NCBI GenBank assembly: GCA_035477595.1
Contig: DATIKM010000138.1
Location: 1 to 6,120, forward strand
DNA from: DATIKM01 sp035477595
Lineage (GTDB): Bacteria > Armatimonadota > Chthonomonadetes > Chthonomonadales > CAJBBX01
Length of the DNA: 6,120 bases
Direction: 5' to 3'
In this document: positions 1 to 6,120 of the stretch, in pieces
How positions within the stretch are numbered: position 1 is the first letter of the stretch
Layout of the letters: each line of letters begins with the position of its first letter
Made by a program: the position numbers and the translations under genes
The notes under the pieces: model-generated
Database searches by the model: none
What the model was told of the DNA's origin: nothing
What the model saw: the letters and a program-made list of their open reading frames with translations, nothing else

Positions 1-846
1 GGCTATCCGGACCTGGAGTACATCGTCATCGACGGCGGGAGCACCGACGAGAGCGTGGAGATCATCCGCAAGTACGAGCCATGGCTGGCCTACTGGGTGA
101 GCGAGAAGGACCGCGGCCAGAGCCACGCGATCAACAAGGGCTTCGAGCGATGCACGGGCGAGCTACTGAACTGGCTGAATAGCGATGATACCCTCAGCAT
201 TTGTGCACTAGGGCACCTAGGTGCAGCGAGCGCGGAAAGCCGCTCCAGCGCTTTCGTCTGTGCAGGCAGCGCACTGCGCCGAGGGGTGGACGGGGCGTTT
301 CGCGTTTCTCAAGTGCGTGCCAGCCCCGGTCCTCAGCTCGCACTGAGAACACCTGTCCAAGGGGGAGTACAGGCCAGTTGGTTTCTCAGCAAATCCCTGT
401 GGTCTCAGGTAGGCCCATTGGACGAGGACCTCCACTTCTCCATGGACGTGTCGTTCTACCTGGCTGCGAGAACCGTAGAGTGCGCGTGGTTGTCAGTGAC
501 CGAGCCTCTCGCCATATACAGAGAGCACCCCCGTGCGAAGACCTTTCAGCTGTGCAGCGACGCCATCACCGAACGGCAGCGAGTACTAGCACGTCGCCTA
601 GAGGCGGTTCCGTCAGGTGAACGACGCGCCAACCGCGAGTACCTTCGGCAGACCATTTCAGGCATGTGGCTGGCATACGCATCTCAGTCCGTCCCAGTGC
701 CAAGCCGGTTGATTGCGGTCTTGCGGGCTGTCTGGATTTGTCCTGCTCGCTTACGGTCTCGCCGCCCCTATGGGCTAGTGCTAAGGGCGATGACCGTTAG
801 GCTGTCAGGGCTCGCGTCCCTCTGCGGTGGGAGGGTCCCCCGTTAG
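1..846 (+). CDS. Glycosyltransferase family 2, WcaA/WfgS-like (5' partial)
   Basis: Cytoplasmic sugar transferase predicted to move a sugar from a nucleotide donor to a growing glycan. The reading frame is open from base 1 and ends at TAG 844-846. The start codon and roughly the first 30 residues (the usual first beta strand) lie upstream; the GTG at base 55 is internal to the fold, so it is not the start. Numbering residues from base 1, GT2 landmarks are IDGGSTDES (10-18), DRGQSHAIN (37-45), the metal-binding NSDD (60-63), VGPLDEDLHFSMD (137-149) and REHPRAKT (174-181). A basic C-terminal tail follows, as in related proteins. The usual 'YGD' after the donor site reads 'CAGS' here, a mild oddity. 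The frame is intact over 281 codons. Codon use changes abruptly near base 163: GC3 is about 94% before and about 64% after, with AGA, CTA, ATA and GTA appearing. It shares its last base with the next gene. Family assignment is sure; the sugar and acceptor are unknown. Confidence 0.93.
   Translation, partial: GYPDLEYIVIDGGSTDESVEIIRKYEPWLAYWVSEKDRGQSHAINKGFERCTGELLNWLNSDDTLSICALGHLGAASAESRSSAFVCAGSALRRGVDGAFRVSQVRASPGPQLALRTPVQGGVQASWFLSKSLWSQVGPLDEDLHFSMDVSFYLAARTVECAWLSVTEPLAIYREHPRAKTFQLCSDAITERQRVLARRLEAVPSGERRANREYLRQTISGMWLAYASQSVPVPSRLIAVLRAVWICPARLRSRRPYGLVLRAMTVRLSGLASLCGGRVPR
829..835 (+). promoter_or_regulatory. Shine-Dalgarno site for the asparagine synthase
   Basis: GGGAGGG lies 10 bases before the GTG at 846, inside the last codons of the upstream glycosyltransferase. 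It supports that GTG as the start. The start is also fixed by chemistry, because the next codon must be the catalytic cysteine. The stop and start overlap as TAGTG, so translational coupling with the upstream gene is likely. Confidence 0.65.
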
Positions 847-2717
847 TGTGCGGACTCTGCGGCATCCTGACCCCTGACGGCGCGGCGGCGCAGCCGGAGT
901 TCGGCGCGGCCGTCGAGCGCATGACCGCGCTCATGGAGCGCCGCGGCCCGGATGACGCCGGCGCCTGGCTCTCGCCGGACGGGCGCGTTCGCCTCGGCTT
1001 CCGGCGCCTCGCCGTCATCGACCTCACCGAAGCCGCGCGCCAGCCGATGGTGCGCGAGCGTGGCGCCATTGCGCTCAACGGCGAGATCTACAACCACCTC
1101 GAGCTTCGGAGCGAGCTCGAAGCGGAAGGCGTCCGTTTCCGCTCGCGATCGGACACCGAGGTGCTCCTCGAGGCTCTCCAGCGCTGGGGCGAGGCGGCTA
1201 TCGAGCGCCTGAACGGCATGTTCGCCTTCGCTTGGTACGACACCCGCGCCCGACGGCTGGTGCTGGCGCGCGACCACGCGGGGATCAAGCCCCTGTACTA
1301 CTTCGTACACCCGGCGGGACGCGGCGTGGCGTTCGCGTCTCAGTACAACGCTCTGCTCCACACCCCCTGGGGCGAGCCCGGTCCCCTGCGGCCCGACGTC
1401 CTCCGGTTGTACCTTCGCCTCCACCACATGCCGCCGCCATACGCCCTGCTCGCCAATACGCACCAGGTGGAGCCTGGAGGCGTCGTGGTCGTCCGCGAGG
1501 ATGGCACACTCGCGTCACGTCGCTGGTGGAGACTCCCGGAGCGCCCCGAGCCGTCGGTGCGCGGCCAGCGCGCGCTGGAGATGCTGGACGCCGCCATCGA
1601 CGGCGCGGTTCGCCGGCAGCGCATCGCCGATGTGCCGCTCGGGGTGTTCCTCTCCGGCGGCGTGGACTCCCCGCTCGTTACTGCCGTCGCGCGTGCGCAG
1701 ACCGGACCGGACCTCAAGGCCTTCACCATCGGCAACCCGGGCTGGTGGCAGGACGAATCGGAAGACGCCTCGCGGTATGCGCGCACGCTCGACGTCGACC
1801 ACCGGCTCCGCCCGGTCTCGGGCGAGGAAGCTCTGGCCGCCGTGCCCGACGTCGCAGCCGCCCAGCACGAGCCCTTCGCTGACTTCTCTGTCCTGCCGAC
1901 GCTTCTCATCAGCCGCCTCGCGCGCGACGAGGTGACGGTCGCGCTGAGCGGCGATGGTGGCGACGAGCTGTTCTTCGGTTACGAGCGGCCGCTGTCGCTA
2001 CTTCGCGGCGGCGCTGACTTCCGATGGCCCCGGCTGATCCGCATGGCCCTCTATGGCGCGGGAAAGTACGGGCTGGGTCCGAAGCGGTCCGGCAGCATTC
2101 TGGCGCGCGACCCTGGCGACTACTATCTGGGCGTGAACTGCAGGATGCGCGATGACGACCTCCGCGCCATCGCGCCCGACCTGCCCTCCCTGCCATCGGA
2201 CCTCGACATCTACCGCTACGGCCGTTACGCGGGTCCCAAGAGCCTCGCGGACCTCTCGCGGCGCGCGGAGTTCTACGGGCAGCTGCAGCGAGGGCTGAAG
2301 AAGGTGGACATGGCCTCCGGCCACCATAGCCTGGAGGTTCGCGTTCCGCTTCTGGACCGCGAGGTCCTCGATGTCAGCCTGCGGATGGACCCCTTCGAGT
2401 GCATGCGCAACGGCACCCGTAAGGCGCCACTTAGAGACCTGCTGGGCGGACGCGTACCGGCCGACATCATCCCCACGTCGAAGCGCGGGTTCGCCGTCCC
2501 GCTCGGAGACTGGCTGCGGGGCCCTCTGCGGCCGATGATCGAGGACACGCTGTGTGGCGCCCCTGATCTGTACCCTCAGGGCATCTTCCGGCGCGAGGCC
2601 GTGCGGCGGTACGTCGACGACCACACCTCCGGGCGAGCCGATCACAAGTGGGGCATATGGACGCTCCTGGCGCTACAGTGGTGGGCGGCGCAGCATGCCG
2701 CGGCGCCGGTGCGATGA
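846..2717 (+). CDS. asnB: Asparagine synthase (glutamine-hydrolysing), AsnB family
   Basis: Two-domain cytoplasmic amidotransferase: glutamine is hydrolysed at the N-terminus and the ammonia passes to an AMP-activated carboxylate at the C-terminus. The start is GTG followed by TGC, placing Cys2 as the N-terminal nucleophile after Met removal. Glutaminase landmarks are RRGPDDAG (32-39), GFRRLAVIDL (51-60), NGEIYN (78-83, oxyanion hole and substrate binding), SDTEVLLEA (102-110) and ARDHAGIKPLYY (141-152). Synthetase landmarks are the pyrophosphate loop SGGVDS (270-275), SGDGGDELFFGY (368-379), a KKVD segment (485-488) with the likely catalytic lysine, SLEVRVPLLD (495-504) and SKRGFAVPLGDWLRGPL (545-561). 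Length, 623 residues, is normal. All key residues are present, so both half-reactions should work. Sitting among glycosyltransferases, it more probably amidates a glycan carboxyl group (compare WbpS in Pseudomonas O-antigen loci) than makes asparagine. That is inference, and the symbol denotes the family only. Confidence 0.95.
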   Translation: MCGLCGILTPDGAAAQPEFGAAVERMTALMERRGPDDAGAWLSPDGRVRLGFRRLAVIDLTEAARQPMVRERGAIALNGEIYNHLELRSELEAEGVRFRSRSDTEVLLEALQRWGEAAIERLNGMFAFAWYDTRARRLVLARDHAGIKPLYYFVHPAGRGVAFASQYNALLHTPWGEPGPLRPDVLRLYLRLHHMPPPYALLANTHQVEPGGVVVVREDGTLASRRWWRLPERPEPSVRGQRALEMLDAAIDGAVRRQRIADVPLGVFLSGGVDSPLVTAVARAQTGPDLKAFTIGNPGWWQDESEDASRYARTLDVDHRLRPVSGEEALAAVPDVAAAQHEPFADFSVLPTLLISRLARDEVTVALSGDGGDELFFGYERPLSLLRGGADFRWPRLIRMALYGAGKYGLGPKRSGSILARDPGDYYLGVNCRMRDDDLRAIAPDLPSLPSDLDIYRYGRYAGPKSLADLSRRAEFYGQLQRGLKKVDMASGHHSLEVRVPLLDREVLDVSLRMDPFECMRNGTRKAPLRDLLGGRVPADIIPTSKRGFAVPLGDWLRGPLRPMIEDTLCGAPDLYPQGIFRREAVRRYVDDHTSGRADHKWGIWTLLALQWWAAQHAAAPVR

Positions 2718-2720
2718 GAG
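2716..2720 (+). promoter_or_regulatory. Possible ribosome binding site for the first GT4 gene
   Basis: GAGAG ends 9 bases before the GTG at 2730, in the 12-base gap after the asparagine synthase stop. The match to the anti-Shine-Dalgarno is weak. Termination of the upstream gene probably helps initiation here. Confidence 0.35.
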
Positions 2721-2729
2721 CCACGGCAC

Positions 2730-3857
2730 GTGTCTGAGCCAGCGCGCATTCTTTACACGATCCCGAACTTCATCACAGCGGGATCAGGCCGCGCGATGCT
2801 GAACATCATCGAGCGGCTGGACCGGTCCCGGTTCCTTCCCGCCGTGTGCGTGAGCAAGAAGGGCGGAGATCTGGACCGGGTGGTGGATCGCCTCGGCATC
2901 CCGTTCTATGAGTTGCCGACGACCATCTCCCCGCGGCCCTACGCGAGCCTGCTGCGGCGAGCCAGGGCAGCCGCCTCCGCGTTCGACGGAGACCGGTTCG
3001 ACATCTGGCACTCGTTCCACTACGCGGACGACTACACCGAGCCCATCGTCGCGCGCATGGCAGGCGCGGGCGCCTGGGTTTTCACCAAGAAGAACATGGG
3101 ATGGGGTAGCCGGGCCTGGTGGCTCCGCTCGATGCTGGCAGCACGGATCGGCGCCCAGAACTCGGACATGCTCCGCACTTTTTTCGCGCGCGGCCCCCTC
3201 CGACGCAAGGCACGGCCGTTGCCGCGGGGAGTGGTGGCGGACCGGTTCTCGCCTGAGACAGCCCCTCGTCTCGGTCTTCGCTCGTCCCTGCAGATCTCGT
3301 CCTCCGACCTCGTCGTCGCCTGCGTGGGGCACCTGGTGCCCGTGAAGGGTCACCCCACGCTCCTGCGTGCGCTCGCCGACGTCCCCGGGGTGCACCTGCT
3401 GGTGGCCGGCAGGCCGGCGGACAAGGAGTACGCGTCCTCCCTCGAACGCATGGTGGGGGAGCTCTGCCTGTCCGGGCGCGTCCACTTCCTCGGCGGCGTA
3501 GGCGATATCGCGGCCCTCCATGCGGAAGCCGACGTCTCCGTGCTTCCCACGTGGGCGAAGTGGCGCATGGAGGGCTGCCCCGTCGCTCTCCTCGAGGCGA
3601 TGTCATGCGGGAAGGCGTGCGTCGCGACCGACATCCCCGGCTCTCGCGACCTGGTGGAGCACGAGCGGAGCGGGCTCCTCGTGCCACCGGAGGACCCGCA
3701 CGCCCTGGCTGCGGCGCTCCGGCGGCTTTCGGCATCGCCGCAGGAGCGCGCCGCCTTCGGAGCCGCTGCACGCCAGCGCGTTCTCGACCGCTTCACGATC
3801 GAGCGGGAGGTCGCCGCCCACGAAGCGCTCTACAGCGAGGTGCTCGGCCTTGCCTGA
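2730..3857 (+). CDS. Glycosyltransferase family 4 (GT-B fold)
   Basis: Predicted retaining glycosyltransferase of the two-Rossmann GT-B fold, acting at the cytoplasmic face of the membrane in repeat-unit assembly. It has 375 residues, a normal length for GT4. N-terminal domain: RILYTIPNF (6-14) is the first strand, followed by a glycine-containing loop AGSGRAMLNI (17-26) that corresponds to the acceptor-side loop. C-terminal donor domain: VGHLVPVKGHPTLL (199-212) carries the phosphate-contacting Lys206, and the family E-x7-E pair is Glu281 and Glu289 in EGCPVALLE, followed by AMSCGKACVATDIPG (290-304). No signal peptide or transmembrane segment is seen, though WGSRAWWLRSML (125-136) is an aromatic and basic stretch that may touch the membrane. 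The GTG start is preferred because the next in-frame Met (residue 23) would remove the first strand and glycine loop. Donor and acceptor are unknown. Confidence 0.93.
   Translation: MSEPARILYTIPNFITAGSGRAMLNIIERLDRSRFLPAVCVSKKGGDLDRVVDRLGIPFYELPTTISPRPYASLLRRARAAASAFDGDRFDIWHSFHYADDYTEPIVARMAGAGAWVFTKKNMGWGSRAWWLRSMLAARIGAQNSDMLRTFFARGPLRRKARPLPRGVVADRFSPETAPRLGLRSSLQISSSDLVVACVGHLVPVKGHPTLLRALADVPGVHLLVAGRPADKEYASSLERMVGELCLSGRVHFLGGVGDIAALHAEADVSVLPTWAKWRMEGCPVALLEAMSCGKACVATDIPGSRDLVEHERSGLLVPPEDPHALAAALRRLSASPQERAAFGAAARQRVLDRFTIEREVAAHEALYSEVLGLA
3837..3841 (+). promoter_or_regulatory. Shine-Dalgarno site deciding a TTG start at 3850
   Basis: GAGGT lies 8 bases before TTG 3850, inside the end of the GT4 gene. 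The alternative GTG at 3859 would be 17 bases away, too far for this site, so TTG is preferred. The site is a real anti-Shine-Dalgarno match, but it occurs in GC-rich coding sequence and could be chance. Confidence 0.5.
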
Positions 3858-5610
3858 CGTGGCCGGTGCGGCTGCCCCTGGACCGGTCTCCGCCGCGTCC
3901 TGCGCAGACCTGCTGCTGACCTTCGACGCCGCCCCGCCCGCCCGGGGGGACGCCTGGAGCGAGCCGGGGGCGGGCACGCTGCTGTCGGCGCGCGCCGGGG
4001 CGTGGCCCGGCTACCCGTGCCTGCGCGCCTCCGACGCTCACGCGGACGCCTGCCTGCTGGGGGAGCTCTACGGCGAGCGCGACCCGGCCGCGGCAGCGCT
4101 GGCCGTCGCGCGCGGAGACCGGCCCGCCGCGTCCCTGAACGGACACTGGCTCCTTGTCGCCTGGCGACCGGGCGAGCGGCGCTGGCACGTGTGGACCGAC
4201 CGCTTCGGCACGCTACACGCCTACCACGCCGAGTCGGCGGAAGGCGCCGCGCTGGGCACCTGCTTCCGCGACGTCGCCCGTGCCGCCTCGCGACGATCCC
4301 TGGACCTCCAGGCCATCGCCGGCTTCTGCGCGCTGGGCTTCTTCCCCTTCGAGCGCACCCACTTCACCGACGTCCGCATCGTACCGCCGGCGATCCACCT
4401 GGTGCTCGATGAGGCTGGCCGCGCCCGCTCGCAGGAGCGCACCTGGCACTGGCGGCATGAGCCGGACAACGGCCGGAGCTACGACGGCGCCGTTGCCGAG
4501 TTCGGCGAGCGCTTCGAGGCCGTCATGCAGGAACTCCTCAGCGATGCGCGCGTCGCTGTGCCCATATCCGGAGGTCTGGACTCGCGCTGCACCGTCGCAG
4601 CCGTGCGCGAGCCGAGCGACAACCTCTGGGCTTACTCCTACGGCTACACGCCACAGTCGGTCGAGACGCGCATCGCCCGGAGTGTGGCCGAAGCGCGGCG
4701 CCTCCGCTTCGAGGCATTCACGATCGAGCCCTACCTCTTCGACCGGCTGGAGGAGGTCCTCGCCTCGGTGGAGGGCTTCCAGGACGTCACGCAGTGCCGC
4801 CAGGCAGCGGTCACCGCCGCCCTCGCCAGGAACGCTGACCGAGTGATCGCGGCTCACTGGGGCGACGTGTGGCTCGACGACATGGGGCTCGCCGGGCGGA
4901 GGGGCCTCCCTGAGATCGCCGTGGCGGAGCACGCGCTGCACAAGATGGAGAAGCCAGGTGGCGAGTGGCTGGCTTCGCGCCTGCGCTGCGCCGATCATGG
5001 GCGAGAGTGGCTCCTCGAAGGCCTCCGGCAGCGTCTGCGCGGCCTGGAGCACATAGAGGACCCGGACTTCCGGGTGAAGGCCCTGAAGACCGACCTGTGG
5101 TCGTTCCGCTGGACCCTCGCCAGCGTCCGCATGTACATGCCTGGCGCTTTCCCGCGGCTCCCCTTCTACGACACGCGCCTGGCGGACCTCTTCAGCACTG
5201 TTCCGACCGAGGAGACGGCCGGGCGCCGCCTCCAGATCGACTACCTCAGGCGCGCGGCGCCGGACCTGGCCCGGATCGAGTGGCAGGCGACGGGCGCCGA
5301 CCTGTACGGGGCGGGCCGCACGGCTTCCCGGAGCCTGCCCGCACGCGCCGCGCGGCGAGCGCTCCGAGCCCTGACGGGTAGACCGGCGATACAGCGCAAC
5401 TGGGAGGTGCAGTTCCTGAGCGAGCCGGGTCGCGCCCTCCTGCGCCATCACCTGCTGAGGCCTGGCCTGCGCATCCACGACCTGTTCCCGCGCGCCGAGA
5501 TCGCCGCGCTGGTCGAGCGCCTTCGCGCGGGGCGACGGGATGGGAGCGACGGCTACGCCGCCTCGATGCTCCTGACGCTCTCCGCGTGGTTGGAGCGGCA
5601 TGCGGTCTGA
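3850..5610 (+). CDS. Asparagine synthase-like protein lacking the glutaminase cysteine
   Basis: Has the asparagine synthase fold, with 586 residues from TTG 3850 (583 from GTG 3859). No Cys follows the initiator, so glutamine hydrolysis in the usual way is not expected. A decayed glutaminase-like domain is still readable: CLLGELYG (68-75) stands where NGEIYN would be, without its Asn, and TDRFGTLHAYHA (117-128) matches the DxxGIKPLYY region. The synthetase domain keeps the pyrophosphate loop SGGLDS (240-245), so ATP-dependent adenylation is plausible. The SGDGGDE motif is replaced by HWGDVWLDD (336-344), and the KVD region reads KTD (413-415) with a longer run to LPFYD (437-441). Beta-lactam synthetase also has a cysteine-less N-domain with an active adenylating domain, so another amine or free ammonia may be the nucleophile. 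The gene overlaps the GT4 stop by 8 bases and the next gene by 11. The upstream part of the same open frame (3520-3849) lies over the GT4 gene and is not counted. Fold is sure; substrate unknown. Confidence 0.88.
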   Translation: MPDVAGAAAPGPVSAASCADLLLTFDAAPPARGDAWSEPGAGTLLSARAGAWPGYPCLRASDAHADACLLGELYGERDPAAAALAVARGDRPAASLNGHWLLVAWRPGERRWHVWTDRFGTLHAYHAESAEGAALGTCFRDVARAASRRSLDLQAIAGFCALGFFPFERTHFTDVRIVPPAIHLVLDEAGRARSQERTWHWRHEPDNGRSYDGAVAEFGERFEAVMQELLSDARVAVPISGGLDSRCTVAAVREPSDNLWAYSYGYTPQSVETRIARSVAEARRLRFEAFTIEPYLFDRLEEVLASVEGFQDVTQCRQAAVTAALARNADRVIAAHWGDVWLDDMGLAGRRGLPEIAVAEHALHKMEKPGGEWLASRLRCADHGREWLLEGLRQRLRGLEHIEDPDFRVKALKTDLWSFRWTLASVRMYMPGAFPRLPFYDTRLADLFSTVPTEETAGRRLQIDYLRRAAPDLARIEWQATGADLYGAGRTASRSLPARAARRALRALTGRPAIQRNWEVQFLSEPGRALLRHHLLRPGLRIHDLFPRAEIAALVERLRAGRRDGSDGYAASMLLTLSAWLERHAV

Positions 5611-6120
5611 CGAACGAGCGCTCCGCTTGCTCGTCGCGGGGATCGCGTGGCCGCCGGAGACCTTCATCCGTCGCCTCCTCGTTGGCCTCGTCGACGCGGG
5701 GGTGGAGGTGACGGTGGGGAGCGCGCGGTCCCCGCATCGCGGCCCGGACGCCGAGCCGCGCGTCCGCTGGCGGCCGATGCCGACCTGGGACGCGCCGATG
5801 CCGCTGCGGGTGACGCGGCTGGCAGCGATGGCCGCCCGCGCAGCGCTCGCGGGCCGAAGCGACCTGCGGACCATGGCCGCGGCCGCGCCCCGGGGCACCA
5901 CGCCGCGAGACCGGCTGCGGCGCTGGAACATGTGGCTACCGTTCGCGGGAGGCCGGTGGGACCTTATCTACTTCCCCTGGAACTCGGCGGCGGTCGCGTA
6001 CCTGCCGGCATTCGACCTGGGCATGCCCGTCATCGTGAGCTGCCGGGGCGCCCAGGTGTCCATCGCGCCGCACAATCCCCGGCGTGCGGAGATCAACCAG
6101 GGGCTCGGTCGGTCGGTCGC
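5600..6120 (+). CDS. Glycosyltransferase, GT4-like N-terminal domain (3' partial)
   Basis: The frame opens at ATG 5600 and stays open to the window end (173 codons plus two bases). The N-terminus LRLLVAGIAWPPETFIRRLL (8-27) looks like the first strand and acceptor loop of a GT-B glycosyltransferase. DLIYFPWNSAAVAYLPAF (121-138) and PVIVSCRGAQVSIAPHNP (143-160) match the pattern of the late N-domain strands in GT4 enzymes. The donor-binding half with the E-x7-E motif is beyond the window, so the family call rests on the N-domain only. A GGAG at 5592-5595 precedes the ATG by 4 bases, a short spacing. The start lies inside the last codons of the asparagine-synthase-like gene (11-base overlap), which suggests translational coupling. 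Codon use is high-GC like genes 2 to 4. No transmembrane segment is evident. It would be the third sugar transferase of the operon. Confidence 0.82.
   Translation, partial: MRSDERALRLLVAGIAWPPETFIRRLLVGLVDAGVEVTVGSARSPHRGPDAEPRVRWRPMPTWDAPMPLRVTRLAAMAARAALAGRSDLRTMAAAAPRGTTPRDRLRRWNMWLPFAGGRWDLIYFPWNSAAVAYLPAFDLGMPVIVSCRGAQVSIAPHNPRRAEINQGLGRSV

Noticed and set aside
201..620. A 139-codon + strand frame, with a 72-codon minus-strand frame at 217-435, in the low-GC3 region.
   Set aside because: The GT2 frame here carries conserved motifs (VGPLDEDLHFSMD, REHPRAKT), while these frames show none.
846..2717. Reading the asparagine synthase as a lasso-peptide cyclase or housekeeping enzyme.
   Set aside because: No precursor peptide or B-type protease is present, and the full glutaminase site argues against a cyclase. 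A housekeeping role is not excluded, but the glycosyltransferase context favours a glycan role.
3520..3849. Extension of the fourth gene back to ATG 3520.
   Set aside because: This part overlaps the well-supported C-terminal half of the GT4 gene, and its translation (Ser/Arg-rich) has no match to the asparagine synthase fold.
4213..5931. A 572-codon open frame on the minus strand.
   Set aside because: It lies antisense to the asparagine-synthase-like gene and the following glycosyltransferase. The sequence is rich in Arg and Ala with no domain motif, as expected of a high-GC shadow frame, and the + strand has clear family motifs.
6105..6119. TCGG tetranucleotide repeat at the window end, a possible phase-variation tract.
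   Set aside because: There are fewer than four copies, and the reading frame is intact. This is too short to support slipped-strand switching.

Overview
The window is a gene-dense stretch (roughly two-thirds GC overall) from a high-GC bacterium. Five genes all lie on the + strand, packed with overlaps or a 12-nt gap, and no terminator or promoter is visible between them. It reads as the interior of one long operon for a surface or extracellular polysaccharide. The codon use and gene types fit a soil-type high-GC phylum such as Acidobacteriota, Gemmatimonadota or Myxococcota, but nothing here fixes the taxon.

Layout: (1) 1-846, a family-2 glycosyltransferase missing its first few dozen codons. 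(2) 846-2717, a complete glutamine-hydrolysing asparagine synthase (AsnB family) sharing one base with gene 1. (3) 2730-3857, a complete family-4 glycosyltransferase. (4) 3850-5610, a second asparagine-synthase-fold protein that has lost the glutaminase cysteine and has a rebuilt synthetase site. (5) 5600-6120, the start of another family-4-like glycosyltransferase that runs off the window and overlaps gene 4 by 11 bases.

Working together, genes 1, 3 and 5 would add successive sugars to a lipid-linked repeat unit in the cytoplasm. Genes 2 and 4 would form amide bonds. In polysaccharide loci AsnB-type enzymes are thought to amidate carboxyl groups of sugars or attached amino acids rather than to make free asparagine. 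That role is inferred from context only.

Two things stand out. First, gene 1 is compositionally split: by hand count its first 54 codons have about 94% G/C at third positions, while the remaining 227 have about 64%, and high GC3 returns exactly at the start of gene 2. The switch falls inside the conserved GT2 motif around NSDD, which suggests a chimeric glycosyltransferase made by recombination. Second, a normal and a cysteine-less asparagine-synthase paralogue sit two genes apart, so the second may use a different amine donor. No RNA gene, CRISPR array, insertion sequence or origin was seen.
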